Below, one piece after another: positions 1 to 8,090 of a stretch of DNA of 15,000 bases. Position 1 is the stretch's first letter. Every line of letters starts with the position of its first letter. The stretch comes from Neocallimastix lanati (nom. inval.) (lineage: Eukaryota > Neocallimastigomycota > Neocallimastigomycetes > Neocallimastigales > Neocallimastigaceae). Under the pieces are notes generated by a model that saw only the letters and a list, made by a program, of their open reading frames with translations, searched no databases and had not been told where the DNA came from. The position numbers and the translations under genes were made by a program. The stretch covers positions 230,001 to 245,000 of the forward strand of contig JACVTC010000086.1 in assembly GCA_016946835.1 (NCBI GenBank), in the 5' to 3' direction.

Positions 1-232
1 TAAATCCTTTAAACTGAATATATTTATTCTTAGTGATGGGACATAAGAAAGAAGAAGTTGGTGCTTTTAATGAAGAAACATATTCTGGAGTAATAGTAGA
101 GGAAGATTTATTGTTAACACTCAACTTCTTAAATTGATCCGATAGATTTTTTGTAGATGAACCTGAAGATTTTTTTTTCATCACAAGCTTTTTAGGGGTT
201 CTTATTTTTCTTGTTACACCTTGACTGATCAT
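1..232 (-). CDS. UNC119/PDE6-delta-like lipid-binding protein, N-terminal part (cut by window edge)
   Basis: The minus strand opens at an ATG (complement of 230-232) and stays open for 77 codons to the window edge, so only the N-terminus is visible. Residues 1-50 are basic and Ser/Lys-rich with no clear fold. The last part reads ITPEYVSSLKAPTSSFLC followed by a segment ending NKYIQFKGF. This follows the entry into the UNC119 fold, where the pattern is I-T-P-E, V, L, T, L-C, then N-x-Y, I-x-F and x-x-F. UNC119 family proteins bind N-myristoylated or otherwise acylated cargo in a beta-sandwich pocket and deliver it to membranes, often cilia; zoosporic fungi have flagella, so a homologue is plausible. 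The family call rests on about 30 residues and the beta-sandwich itself lies outside the window. Base composition is clearly richer in G/C than the flank, which supports coding. An intron just beyond the edge cannot be excluded. Confidence 0.5.
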   Translation of the reverse strand, partial: MISQGVTRKIRTPKKLVMKKKSSGSSTKNLSDQFKKLSVNNKSSSTITPEYVSSLKAPTSSFLCPITKNKYIQFKGF

Positions 233-461
233 TTTTTATTATTATGAATATTAATACTCTTTAATATTCTTTTTTTAAATCAATATAAATGAAATGATGA
301 ATTGTATATGATTTTTTTTTTAAAAAAAAAAAGAGAAAAATAAAGGAATAATGAGTGATTCAACAGTTAGTAATGATAGTAATAACAAACTGAAACAAGA
401 TTAGATTTCAATATCTAAAATAAATTGAAAATTTAAATTACTGCAATATTTAATAAAAAAC

Positions 462-467
<6 letters not shown>
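233..467. other. AT-rich upstream region of the minus-strand gene
   Basis: This stretch should hold the 5' UTR and promoter of the minus-strand gene. It has A and T tracts but no motif I can name. One short plus-strand frame at 351-404 is discussed among the findings. Confidence 0.5.

Positions 468-513
<46 letters not shown>
468..513. repeat. Poly-A tract of 46 bases
   Basis: An uninterrupted run of A, read directly. There is no transcript-like sequence next to it with a target-site duplication that would mark a retroposed tail, so it is best taken as a homopolymer microsatellite typical of this kind of genome. Confidence 0.9.
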
Positions 514-515
<2 letters not shown>

Positions 516-1518
516 CAATTTTTTACATGTAATTATTAAATAATCAACTATAGGCTGATTTTTTTTTTATGCATTTTTAAATAATCTGTTTATTCGTTTA
601 TTTTATTAAGAAATCATAAGGATTAAAAAGTTAAATTTAAAAATTCTTAACTATAAAAATTAATTTTTTTTTTCCATTATATATTAAAATATTTTATTAC
701 ATTTCTATTTTTTTTTTTTTTTTTTTTAATTTTTCTCTTGGATATTAAAATACCTGAAATATTTAGTTTCAATTATTAACAATAAGATATAAAGTTATTT
801 TTTATATAAATGAATATAAAAAAATTATTATATAATTACTATTAAAATTTGAAAGCTCTATTTAATTGAAAGTTGATTTGATAATTAAAAAAAAAAAAAC
901 ATACTTAATAAAGTATTTAAAATTATTTGGTATTTATTTTGTTATGTAAAACTTTAAATAGTATAAAATATAAAAATACTGTAAATATTGATTTTAATTA
1001 TAAATTTAAATTTTATATATATAACAACATTGACTTTGAGGCACTTTTCATACATTTATTTAATACTTACTATGACAAAGAGTTTTATATATATATTTCA
1101 CTGCATTCAATAACTAAATTTTAAATCTTTAATTATTAAAATTTTTAAATAAATAAAATTTCAAAAATATATATTTTTTTAATACTCATTAAATTCTATC
1201 TTATGAAATATAAATTATATACTTTACTTTAGAAATTCATAATATATTTCTTATTATTGTAAATAACCTATTTATTCATTACTATAATTGTATATAATAA
1301 ACTTAAACCTAACCTTTTACTCTTATTTATTTTATTCAACCATTATTACTAATTAAAAATATTCTGACCTTTTATTTCGTAATATGAATAAAAAGATACA
1401 AAATATAATCAAACAAGTATGAATTATTTTATATTAATGTTAATAAGATTAAAAAATAATAAATAACAATAATCGTAATAGTAATAATAATAGTAATATT
1501 AAATTATAAAAAATGAAA
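514..1518. other. Non-coding AT-rich spacer
   Basis: About 1 kb, mostly A/T, with T tracts near 662-674 and 710-727 and an A tract near 887-899. The only open frame over 60 codons (927-1124) lacks an ATG start, is Ile/Tyr/Phe/Asn-rich as random A/T DNA would be, and was not called. I see no tRNA, rRNA or conserved small RNA. Confidence 0.6.
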
Positions 1519-1593
1519 CAATAAATAAATAATAAATAATAAAATAATAAATAATAAATAAATAAATAATAAATAATTAAATAATAAATAATA
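1519..1593. repeat. AAATAAT / AAAT low-complexity array, left block
   Basis: Short runs of the 7-mer AAATAAT (written in any phase) mixed with 4-mer AAAT units. The block ends abruptly where unique sequence starts at about 1594. The same 7-mer resumes on the far side of that sequence, so the two blocks look like one array that has been split. Confidence 0.85.
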
Positions 1594-1967
1594 GATTTGC
1601 GAAAGTACTATCATTTAATATATTTACAAGGAATTAACATTTGGATACATCATTTCATGTGTCCATGTAGATATATTCTACTTGGTGATGTAGAGTGTCT
1701 ACTAAATTGCAATTTATCTTACGTTTATGCAATTACCAAACGAGGTAGTATGTATCTCCATAGGTTAGGTTATACAATTCTCTCTTCAAAGGAACTGGAA
1801 CACTCCGAGAAAAAGCGTACTAAAAAATTATCAGCAAAAATGTGTATGTCAGAGCGCCAATGCTATACTTATATACTTAGTAAGATGTCCAGCAGGGTCA
1901 TTTTTGCCTAAATGGAAGTGATTTGACTACCTCAATATTCCAGTCTAAGGCAATTATACACACAGGA
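1594..1967. other. Unique-sequence island inside the 7-mer array
   Basis: About 374 bases of complex sequence begin at ATTTGCGAAAG and end at CACACAGG. They are flanked on both sides by AAATAAT/AAAT repeats. No convincing terminal inverted repeat is visible: the ends share only ATTT-C in inverted orientation. Any target-site duplication would be hidden by the flanking repeats. I found no match by eye to 5S rRNA, tRNA, U1, U2, U4, U5, U6 or SRP RNA core motifs, and no Pol III A/B boxes that hold up. Confidence 0.7.
1657..1911 (+). CDS. Possible small helix-turn-helix protein in a unique island (uncertain)
   Basis: The frame is open from 1588 to the stop at 1909-1911. The first in-frame ATG is at 1657, giving 84 residues. 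I counted about 33% G+C over 1621-1980, far above the near-pure A/T on either side, and a stop-free run this long is unlike the surroundings. Residues about 6-50 follow the layout of excisionase/MerR-type HTH domains: ILLGDVECLLN, then a turn, then SYVYAITKRG, then a wing-like LHRLGYTILSSKELE. A second segment, LSAKMCMSERQCYTYI, could also be an HTH helix pair. No signal peptide or membrane helix is seen. Such domains are mainly bacterial or phage, so transfer or a mobile-element remnant is possible. No promoter, intron or neighbour supports expression. It may equally be a decayed fragment or a non-coding element whose open frame is chance. Confidence 0.25.
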   Translation: MCPCRYILLGDVECLLNCNLSYVYAITKRGSMYLHRLGYTILSSKELEHSEKKRTKKLSAKMCMSERQCYTYILSKMSSRVIFA

Positions 1968-1971
1968 AATA

Positions 1972-1972
1972 A

Positions 1973-2014
<42 letters not shown>
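1972..2014. repeat. (AAAT)n microsatellite
   Basis: About eleven tandem AAAT units directly follow the unique island. They look like a repeat tail, but simple expansion within the surrounding low-complexity DNA explains them as well. Confidence 0.9.
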
Positions 2015-2015
<1 letters not shown>

Positions 2016-2029
2016 CGAACTATATATAA

Positions 2030-2550
2030 GTGATAAATAAATAATAAATAATAAATAATAAATAATAAATAATAAATAATAAATAATAAATAATAAATAA
2101 TAAATAATAAATAATAAAATAATAAATAATAAATAATAAATAATAAATAATTAAATAATAAATAATAAATAATAAATAATAAATAATAAATAATAAATAA
2201 TAAATAATAAATAATAAATAATAAATAATAAATAATAAATAATAAATAATAAATAATAAAAAATAAATAATAAATAATAAATAATAAATAATAAATAATA
2301 AATAATAAATAATAAATAATAAATAATAAATAATAAATAATAAATAATAAATAATAAATAATTGAATAATAAATAATAAATAATAAATAATAATTAATAA
2401 ATAATAAATAATAATTAATAAATAATAGATAATAAATAATAAATAATAATTAATAAATAATAAATAATAATTAATAAATAATAGATAATAGATAATAAAT
2501 AATAAATAATAAATAATTAAATTATAAATAATTAATAAATAATAAATAAT
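2030..2550. repeat. AAATAAT 7-mer satellite array, right block
   Basis: About 500 bases of tandem 7-mer, reading ATAATAA in phase. The units are near perfect from about 2041 to 2365, with rare one- or two-base slips (near 2117, 2150, 2263 and 2363). From about 2388 variant units carrying AATTAAT and ATAGATA appear in a regular pattern (see the higher-order repeat). No stop-free frame crosses it on either strand. It is not a telomere repeat of the TTAGGG type; a structural, replication or centromeric role would be speculation. Confidence 0.93.
2388..2500. repeat. 56-base higher-order repeat within the 7-mer array
   Basis: The variant unit AATTAATA begins at 2392, 2413, 2448 and 2469, giving spacings of 21, 35 and 21 bases. 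The variant TAGAT occurs at 2426 and again at 2482, also 56 bases apart. All spacings are multiples of 7, so blocks of eight 7-mers seem to have been duplicated as a unit. Confidence 0.75.
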
Positions 2551-4488
2551 ATTTGTTAAATTAATAAAATGTTTTTATATATATGAATATGAATACTTTA
2601 TTATATATAATAATAAATATTAATCTTTATAATATTTTTACAAAAAATAAAAATACAATTCTTTATTTATAATAATATTATTATTTATGGATATTTTTTG
2701 TTTTTTCTTTTTTTATATTAATTATTGTATCATTTAAAAAATTAAATTACAAAAATGGAATATTTAATTATGTCATATATTATAATATACTTTGTTAATT
2801 AATATTAAAATGATATTAAGAAGAAGAAAAAAAAAGAAAAATTATTGGAGAATAGAAAACTTGAATGTTTCCATTTTTATTAAATCTAATTTAATTTAAT
2901 TAATATATAATATATATATGATATATATTATATATTATAAAATTTTTATATTTTCTAATATGTTTTATTTAAAATAAATATAATTAAAGTTTAATTGATA
3001 GAAATCAAAATAATCTAAGTTGAATGTGCATATATTATAATTAATTGTTAATAAAAGAAATGAATAGAGAACATTAAAGTGGAATATATTGAAAAGTTTT
3101 CAATTCATGAACAAAAAGTTCAAAAAATCTATTTTGAATTACAATTATATATAGGTATAGGCTAAGTAGTTGATAGTTCAAATATAAAATAAATAATACT
3201 AAATATAAAATAAATAAATTAAAAATAAAATAAATAATATAAAATATAAAATAAGTAATATTAAATATTGTTAGAATATGTGAAAAATGTAAAATAAATA
3301 TGAAATGTATTTATTATATATTAAATTAAATTTATAAGCCACAAATTATTCATTTAAATACATATAAATTATTATAGAATTATATTAGGGTAATTCTTTA
3401 GTAATTTTTGATAATAAAACATATTAATAAACTTGACATAATACTTAACCTTAACACAATTAACTAACCGTTAATAGATTATATTAAATTTAAAATAAAT
3501 AATATTAAATATAAAATAAATAATATCAATATTAGAGTAGTAAATAAAGAGAGAGTAACAATTAAAATAAATGCTATATTTCTGTTATTATAACATTCAA
3601 CCTTCATATATAAATTTTCTTCTTAAAATAATTAAAATAAAGTTTTTCATTAAAATAAGGAATAAAAAAAACATCTTTTTATTTAGAGTCTTTGAGTTTT
3701 TTGTTAATGATGATGCTATCATATTGATATTCAACTCAGAAGTTTGATATACTATTGCTGTGATTTATTTATTAAATTTATTATAGCATTATTTGTTTAT
3801 TTATTTATTCAATTTTATTATTAAGATGACATATATTTATTCAAGTAAAATAATTATACTTGACTACACATTTAAAAAACTATCTAACAACTTTTTTACA
3901 TATTCAATTACACATTAACTTACTTACACTTCTCTTAATTCAGAGAAATGCTTTACTTTTATGTTATTTAGTTATAATTAACTATTTAATTAATTGCTCT
4001 TGTGATTAAAATAAACTATTAAATGAATTTAAATATTAATAATTATTATTTAAGGAAATATTTAATAACTACATAAATATAAATATAAATATTAATATAA
4101 AATAATAAGAATATAATTAAGAACATTGATTTATGCTATAAAATTTATTATTATAAGTATAACTAAAGCCACATATTAAAATATTATAAAATCATTAGAT
4201 TTAAATTTGATTTAGAAGAAAATTACATTAATGTTTGAATAATAAAAACTATTTTATATTAATTAAGGGTTGAACATTTTATATAATATATTTTATATCA
4301 ATATATTATTCAATAGAATATTAAAGAAATTATAATACATTTAATGGAGTATAATTTTTGATTTGTGTAACTTTTAAAGGTATAAATTTACAATAAAAAA
4401 ACAATTATTAAAAAAAATATAATATATTCAAGTTACAATTATAATAAATTATTATAATTTTTTTAGTTAGATATATGAATAAAAAAAA
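2551..4488. other. Non-coding AT-rich spacer upstream of the LRR gene
   Basis: Nearly 2 kb of A/T-rich DNA with short AAATAATAT-like motifs near 3180-3260 and 3480-3530. I found no open frame with protein-like composition, no tRNA and no recognisable RNA gene. The least A/T-biased patch (about 3690-3770) contains TGATGATG but no paired D box, so it was not called a snoRNA. The promoter and 5' UTR of the gene starting at 4489 must lie near the right end, but no clear TATA or initiator could be singled out against the A/T background. Confidence 0.55.
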
Positions 4489-5846
4489 ATGTTAGTAAGG
4501 AATTTTTTGAAAACTGTAGGTTTTATGCTTATCTCTTCTTTTGCTTTTGTTAATGGAGAGGATGATGACGAAAGAAACCCCTGTAATGAAGATATTAAAA
4601 ATTATATAAAAGGAGAAAACGATAATTTTGATTTTTTCTGCAAATACAATAGTTCTGGAGAAGTTATTGAATTGTGAGTTTCATTATTATTATTATTATT
4701 ATGTAATAAAATTTTTTAAATTTAAAATTTGGATAATATTATTATAAATATTCATTTTTTCTTTTTCTAATATATATTTATATATATTTTAACTTTTATT
4801 TAGGGAAGCTATAAATAGAACGAGTAGTAGAAATATTTATTTCATGAATTTATAATAAATTCTCTCAGCAAATTACAGACTATTAAAAAAATGTAAGAAA
4901 TATATATATATATATATTTGTTTTGGAATTTTAATATTTATTTAAATATATATATATTTTCTTTATTTTTTTAAATCTCTTTATTTATAGAAAAATATAT
5001 GAAGGTATATTAAAACAAAATGATATTGATGAAATTTCTTTACTTAAAAATCTTGAAGATTTGTAAGTATATATATATATATATATATTTAAGTGTATAA
5101 TAAATTTTTTAATAATAAATGATTAATAAAAAAAAAAATAAAAAAAAAAAAAAAAAAGATTCATTAATAACTTACTTACTTACTTACTTACTTACTTAAT
5201 TTTATTATTATCATAGAGATCTATCTTCTTGTGCTCTTGAAGTTGATTTTTCTCCTTTAGTAAATAATAAAAAATTAACTTCTCTGTAAGCTTTAATATT
5301 TTTTTTTTTTTTTTTTTTTTTTTAATTTTTGAAATATAATAATATTAAAACTAAATTTTCTTCTTTTTTTTGTATTTTTTAATAATTATTTTTTCAAAAA
5401 AAAAAAGTTCAATCCAACAAGGTATAGATGATAACAATTATATGGATGAACATTCTATAGAAGGATTCCCAAAAGTTCTTACAGAAATTACTTCTTTAAA
5501 GAATCTGTTTGTATATTTAATTCTATATATATGCTTCAATTTTGTAAAAAAAATTATTAATTTTTAAATTTTTAAATTGAAAATAATAATTAATAATAAT
5601 ATAGTTCATATAATAGAATTTATTTTGATGAATTACCAGAAGAATTTTGTAATTTAAAAAATTTAGAATTAATGTAAGTTTATAAATTTTAAATAACAAA
5701 TATGTTTTTATTATTATTAAAATTTTTATATATAAATTTATTAACAAAAAAATGAAATATTTATGAAATTTTAGTAATTTTAATCAAAGTAGGTTAAAGA
5801 AATTACCAAAATGTTTAAAGGATTTGAAATTAATTAAAAATTTGTA

Positions 5847-5891
<45 letters not shown>

Positions 5892-7259
5892 AAATAATTT
5901 TTTATAAAAGTATTGAAATAATGTTATTTAAAATTAATGAAAATTATATATTAAATATTTATATATAGCTTTTGTTGGAACTGTAATTTAGACGTATTAC
6001 CAGATTTATCAGGAAGTTGTAATACCCTTTTTCAAGTGTTAGTATTAAATATAAATGAATAAAAAAATATTATAATTGATAATGAATAATATAAAAAAAA
6101 AAATTATTATTGTAAAATAATAATAGAGAATATAATAAAATTAATGGAATAAAAAATTATTAAATAAAATAGAATAATGATGATAGAATAAAAAGGAATT
6201 AAAATAGAATGTTTAAAATAAAGAATACCTTTAGAAGTATAGAATAATAATAGTATAAAAAAAATAAAATAAATTATACTATTATTAATATAATTAATAA
6301 TAATATTTATTTATAAATTTCATTTTTATAGAAATTTCGAACCATTGAGAAATATTCCTTGTATTGAAAAAGATACTCCTGATTGCTTAAAGAAATTTGA
6401 TTTTTATAAAGATGCTCCTTATTGTAAAGATTCCAAGACCACAAATACAAAGAAAACTACAACTAACACTACCGAAAAGACCTCAACAACTACTAGTAAA
6501 ACAAAAGAAACCGTTAAGGGTAGATGTGGTAAAGATTATGGAAATGGTAAATGTCCTTCCGGTGAATGCTGTAGTAAGTATGGTTACTGTGGTAAAAGCG
6601 ATGATCACTGTAAAATTTCTAGAGGATGTCAATCTGAATTTGGTCAATGCCAATCCTCTCTTACTACTACTAAAACTACTGTAAAAAAGACAACTACAAA
6701 ATCTTCCTCTCTTCCCACTTCAACTAATGGTAAATGTGGTGGTAAGGATGGTAAATGCCCATCCGGTGAATGTTGTAGTAAATATGGATACTGTGGTAGA
6801 AGTGATGCTCATTGTAAGGTTTCTAGAGGATGTCAATCTGAATTTGGTCAATGCCAATCTTCTGCTTCTACTACTACTACTACTACTATTACTAAAAACT
6901 CCACCCTCCCTACTTCCACTAATGGTAAATGTGGTAAGAAATATGGTTTATGTCCTTCCGGTGAATGTTGTAGTAAATATGGATACTGTGGTAGAAGTGA
7001 TGCTCATTGTAAGGTTTCTAGAGGATGCCAATCTGAATTTGGTCAATGCCAATCCTCTCTTACTACTACTAAAACTACTGTAAAAAAGACAACTACAAAA
7101 TCTTCCTCTCTTCCCACTTCAACTAATGGTAAATGTGGTAGTAAGGATGGTAAATGCCCATCTGGTGAATGTTGTAGTAAATATGGTTACTGTGGTAGAA
7201 GTGATGCTCATTGTAAGGTTTCTAGAGGATGTCAATCTGAATTTGGTAAATGCAAATAA
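4489..7259 (+). CDS. Secreted leucine-rich-repeat protein with four hevein-type (CBM18) chitin-binding domains, nine exons
   Basis: My spliced model is 4489-4673, 4869-4892, 4991-5062, 5217-5285, 5408-5506, 5605-5673, 5775-5843, 5969-6037 and 6332-7259. It totals 1,584 bases with no internal stop (527 residues). Residues 1-23 are a signal peptide (hydrophobic core VGFMLISSFAFV, then N-G), so the protein should be secreted or cell-wall bound. A cap with Cys32 and Cys51 follows. LRRs span about 62-219, with clear units such as SYNRIYFDELPEEFCNLKNL, mostly one per exon. A Cys-containing segment (about 220-240) and a Thr/Lys/Ser linker lead to hevein-type domains at about 284-325, 354-393, 419-458 and 487-526, each with eight Cys. 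The known family role is binding chitin or GlcNAc oligomers; the LRRs would add a protein-binding surface. No catalytic domain is present, so a cell-wall, adhesion or recognition role is inferred. All eight introns are phase 2. The weak points are the intron 1 acceptor and the non-consensus donors of introns 5 (GTTTGT) and 8 (GTTAGT). Confidence 0.85.
4674..4868 (+). other. Intron 1 of the LRR-hevein gene, acceptor ambiguous
   Basis: The donor is GTGAGT at 4674. Using the acceptor ending at 4868 (TTCTCTCAG) gives a 24-base exon (4869-4892) that keeps the frame open into exon 3. A better-looking upstream acceptor ends at 4803 (TTTTATTTAG), but the resulting 89-base exon runs into TAA and is not a multiple of three. 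Either a short exon is real, or a full LRR exon (4804-4892) has been damaged by a small indel. Confidence 0.6.
5171..5198. repeat. (TTAC)n microsatellite in intron 3
   Basis: About seven tandem CTTA units lie some 20 bases upstream of the intron 3 acceptor (AG at 5215-5216). Being intronic, length changes here would not alter the protein, although they sit where a branch site would be expected. Confidence 0.85.
5849..5889. repeat. Poly-T tract of 41 bases in intron 7
   Basis: The tract follows the GTAAG donor of intron 7 almost immediately. It makes up about a third of the 125-base intron. Confidence 0.9.
6525..7253 (+). repeat. Four tandem hevein-type domains with internal duplication
   Basis: Four copies run from first to last Cys codon at 6525-6650, 6735-6854, 6930-7049 and 7134-7253. 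Each keeps the order C, C, CC, C, C, C, C. The core CPSGECCSKYGYCG is the same in all four except that copy 1 continues with KSDDHC and copies 2-4 with RSDAHC. The linker after copy 1 and the linker after copy 3 are essentially identical at the DNA level, 399 bases apart, and copies 2 and 4 align at the same offset. This points to recent duplication of a two-domain unit, or gene conversion. The aromatic positions of the sugar-binding patch are Tyr and Tyr where plant hevein has Trp, with His in place of the third aromatic. Confidence 0.93.
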
Positions 7260-8009
7260 AGTTAAGGAAAAAAAATAATAAGAAGAAAAAAATTATAATT
7301 AAAAATTTATAACATTTTTTTTTCACATTTCTATTAGTATTTTAATTCATTTCTTTCATACATATTATGTATCTATAGAATATGAAATTGATAATAAAAT
7401 AATTATTTTTAAAAAATTAAAAATGCAATTGAACAAAAAGTAATAATTTTTTAAAATTACTTGAAATAATTATTTTTCTATCTAAAAACATAAATTGTAG
7501 TAAATTAATAATTCAATTAACAATAATGTAGTTTTAAGGAATAATATTATAAATTGTTATTGTAATAGGCATAAAAATAATATTAATAATATATCAAATA
7601 ATTATAATTTTTTCCTAGTGATTTAGATTAAAATAATTATCTAAAATATAGTAGATATAATAATTGTATTTTGGTGAAAAATATATGAAGTAAATATATT
7701 TGTTATAATGGTTTCATAAATAGTTTCATGATATTAAATATATTTAAATCATACGTAATTCAACTATATTTAAATTTTTTTTTTTTAACTTTTTATATTA
7801 TTATATATAAATTTCAGTTAACAATTATTAGATTAAGTAATTTAATTTTGTGAATAAATCTTTTTTTTTTTTTTTTTTTGTGGATTAATTGTTTCATATT
7901 GTATATTTAATTTTTAACTTTTTTTTTAAATTAATAATTATATATATATATGTATTCTTTATGTTTTTTTAAATAAATAAATCAATAAATCTCCAAGAAG
8001 GGATTTACT

Positions 8010-8029
8010 CGGTTTATGTAAATAAACCG
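8010..8029. other. Perfect 8-bp hairpin in a locally GC-richer patch
   Basis: CGGTTTAT at 8010-8017 and ATAAACCG at 8022-8029 are exact inverted repeats around the loop GTAA. The surrounding 7992-8041 patch (CCAAGAAGGGATT through GCCTGCAAAGGG) is much richer in G/C than its flanks. The hairpin is perfect, but no family could be assigned. Confidence 0.6.
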
Positions 8030-8090
8030 CCTGCAAAGGGAATTAATTTTACTATAAAAAGTGGATCTAAAATTATTATATTACTTTATA

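Larger units (their letters stand above)
4869..6037 (+). other. LRR-encoding exon series, introns all in phase 2
   Basis: Exons 2 to 8 are 24, 72, 69, 99, 69, 69 and 69 bases. Each intron falls after the second base of a hydrophobic codon at the end of a repeat (for example the final Leu of LLKNLEDL). Introns 2, 3, 4, 6 and 7 use GTAAG donors. Intron spans are 4893-4990, 5063-5216, 5286-5407, 5507-5604, 5674-5774, 5844-5968 and 6038-6331. Because exon lengths are multiples of three with symmetric phases, single repeats could be gained, lost or skipped without breaking the frame. Confidence 0.85.

Noticed and set aside
468-513. Poly-A as the tail of a retroposed gene or SINE
   Set aside because: No transcript-like body or target-site duplication adjoins it, and similar homopolymers occur throughout the window on both strands.
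927-1124. 65-codon open frame on the plus strand
   Set aside because: It starts at TTG, has the Ile/Tyr/Phe/Asn/Lys composition of random A/T DNA and shows no motif.
1594-1967. A structural RNA gene (5S, snRNA, SRP or tRNA-derived SINE) in the island
   Set aside because: No core motif of these families and no acceptable A/B box pair was found by eye on either strand; a covariance search could still overturn this.
1519-2550. CRISPR array or telomere
   Set aside because: The 7-mers are directly adjacent with no unique spacers, and the unit is not a TTAGGG-type telomere repeat.
3690-3780. C/D-box snoRNA around TGATGATG
   Set aside because: No D box at a fitting distance and no terminal stem could be found.
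5370-5567. 65-codon plus-strand frame as a stand-alone gene
   Set aside because: Its middle is LRR exon 5 (5408-5506); the two ends are intron sequence.
5523-5747. 74-codon minus-strand frame
   Set aside because: It runs antisense across LRR exon 6 and two introns and is built from A/T codons; it is a shadow of the spliced gene.
6397-7083. Frames rich in Val/Asn/Leu overlapping the hevein array (6397-6684 and 6727-7083)
   Set aside because: They are alternative-frame readings of the repeated hevein exon and lack the Cys pattern.
6345-7259. A separate hevein-repeat gene starting inside this exon
   Set aside because: The frame begins at TTG with no signal peptide. It continues upstream in frame to a splice acceptor at 6331 that joins the LRR exons in the correct phase.
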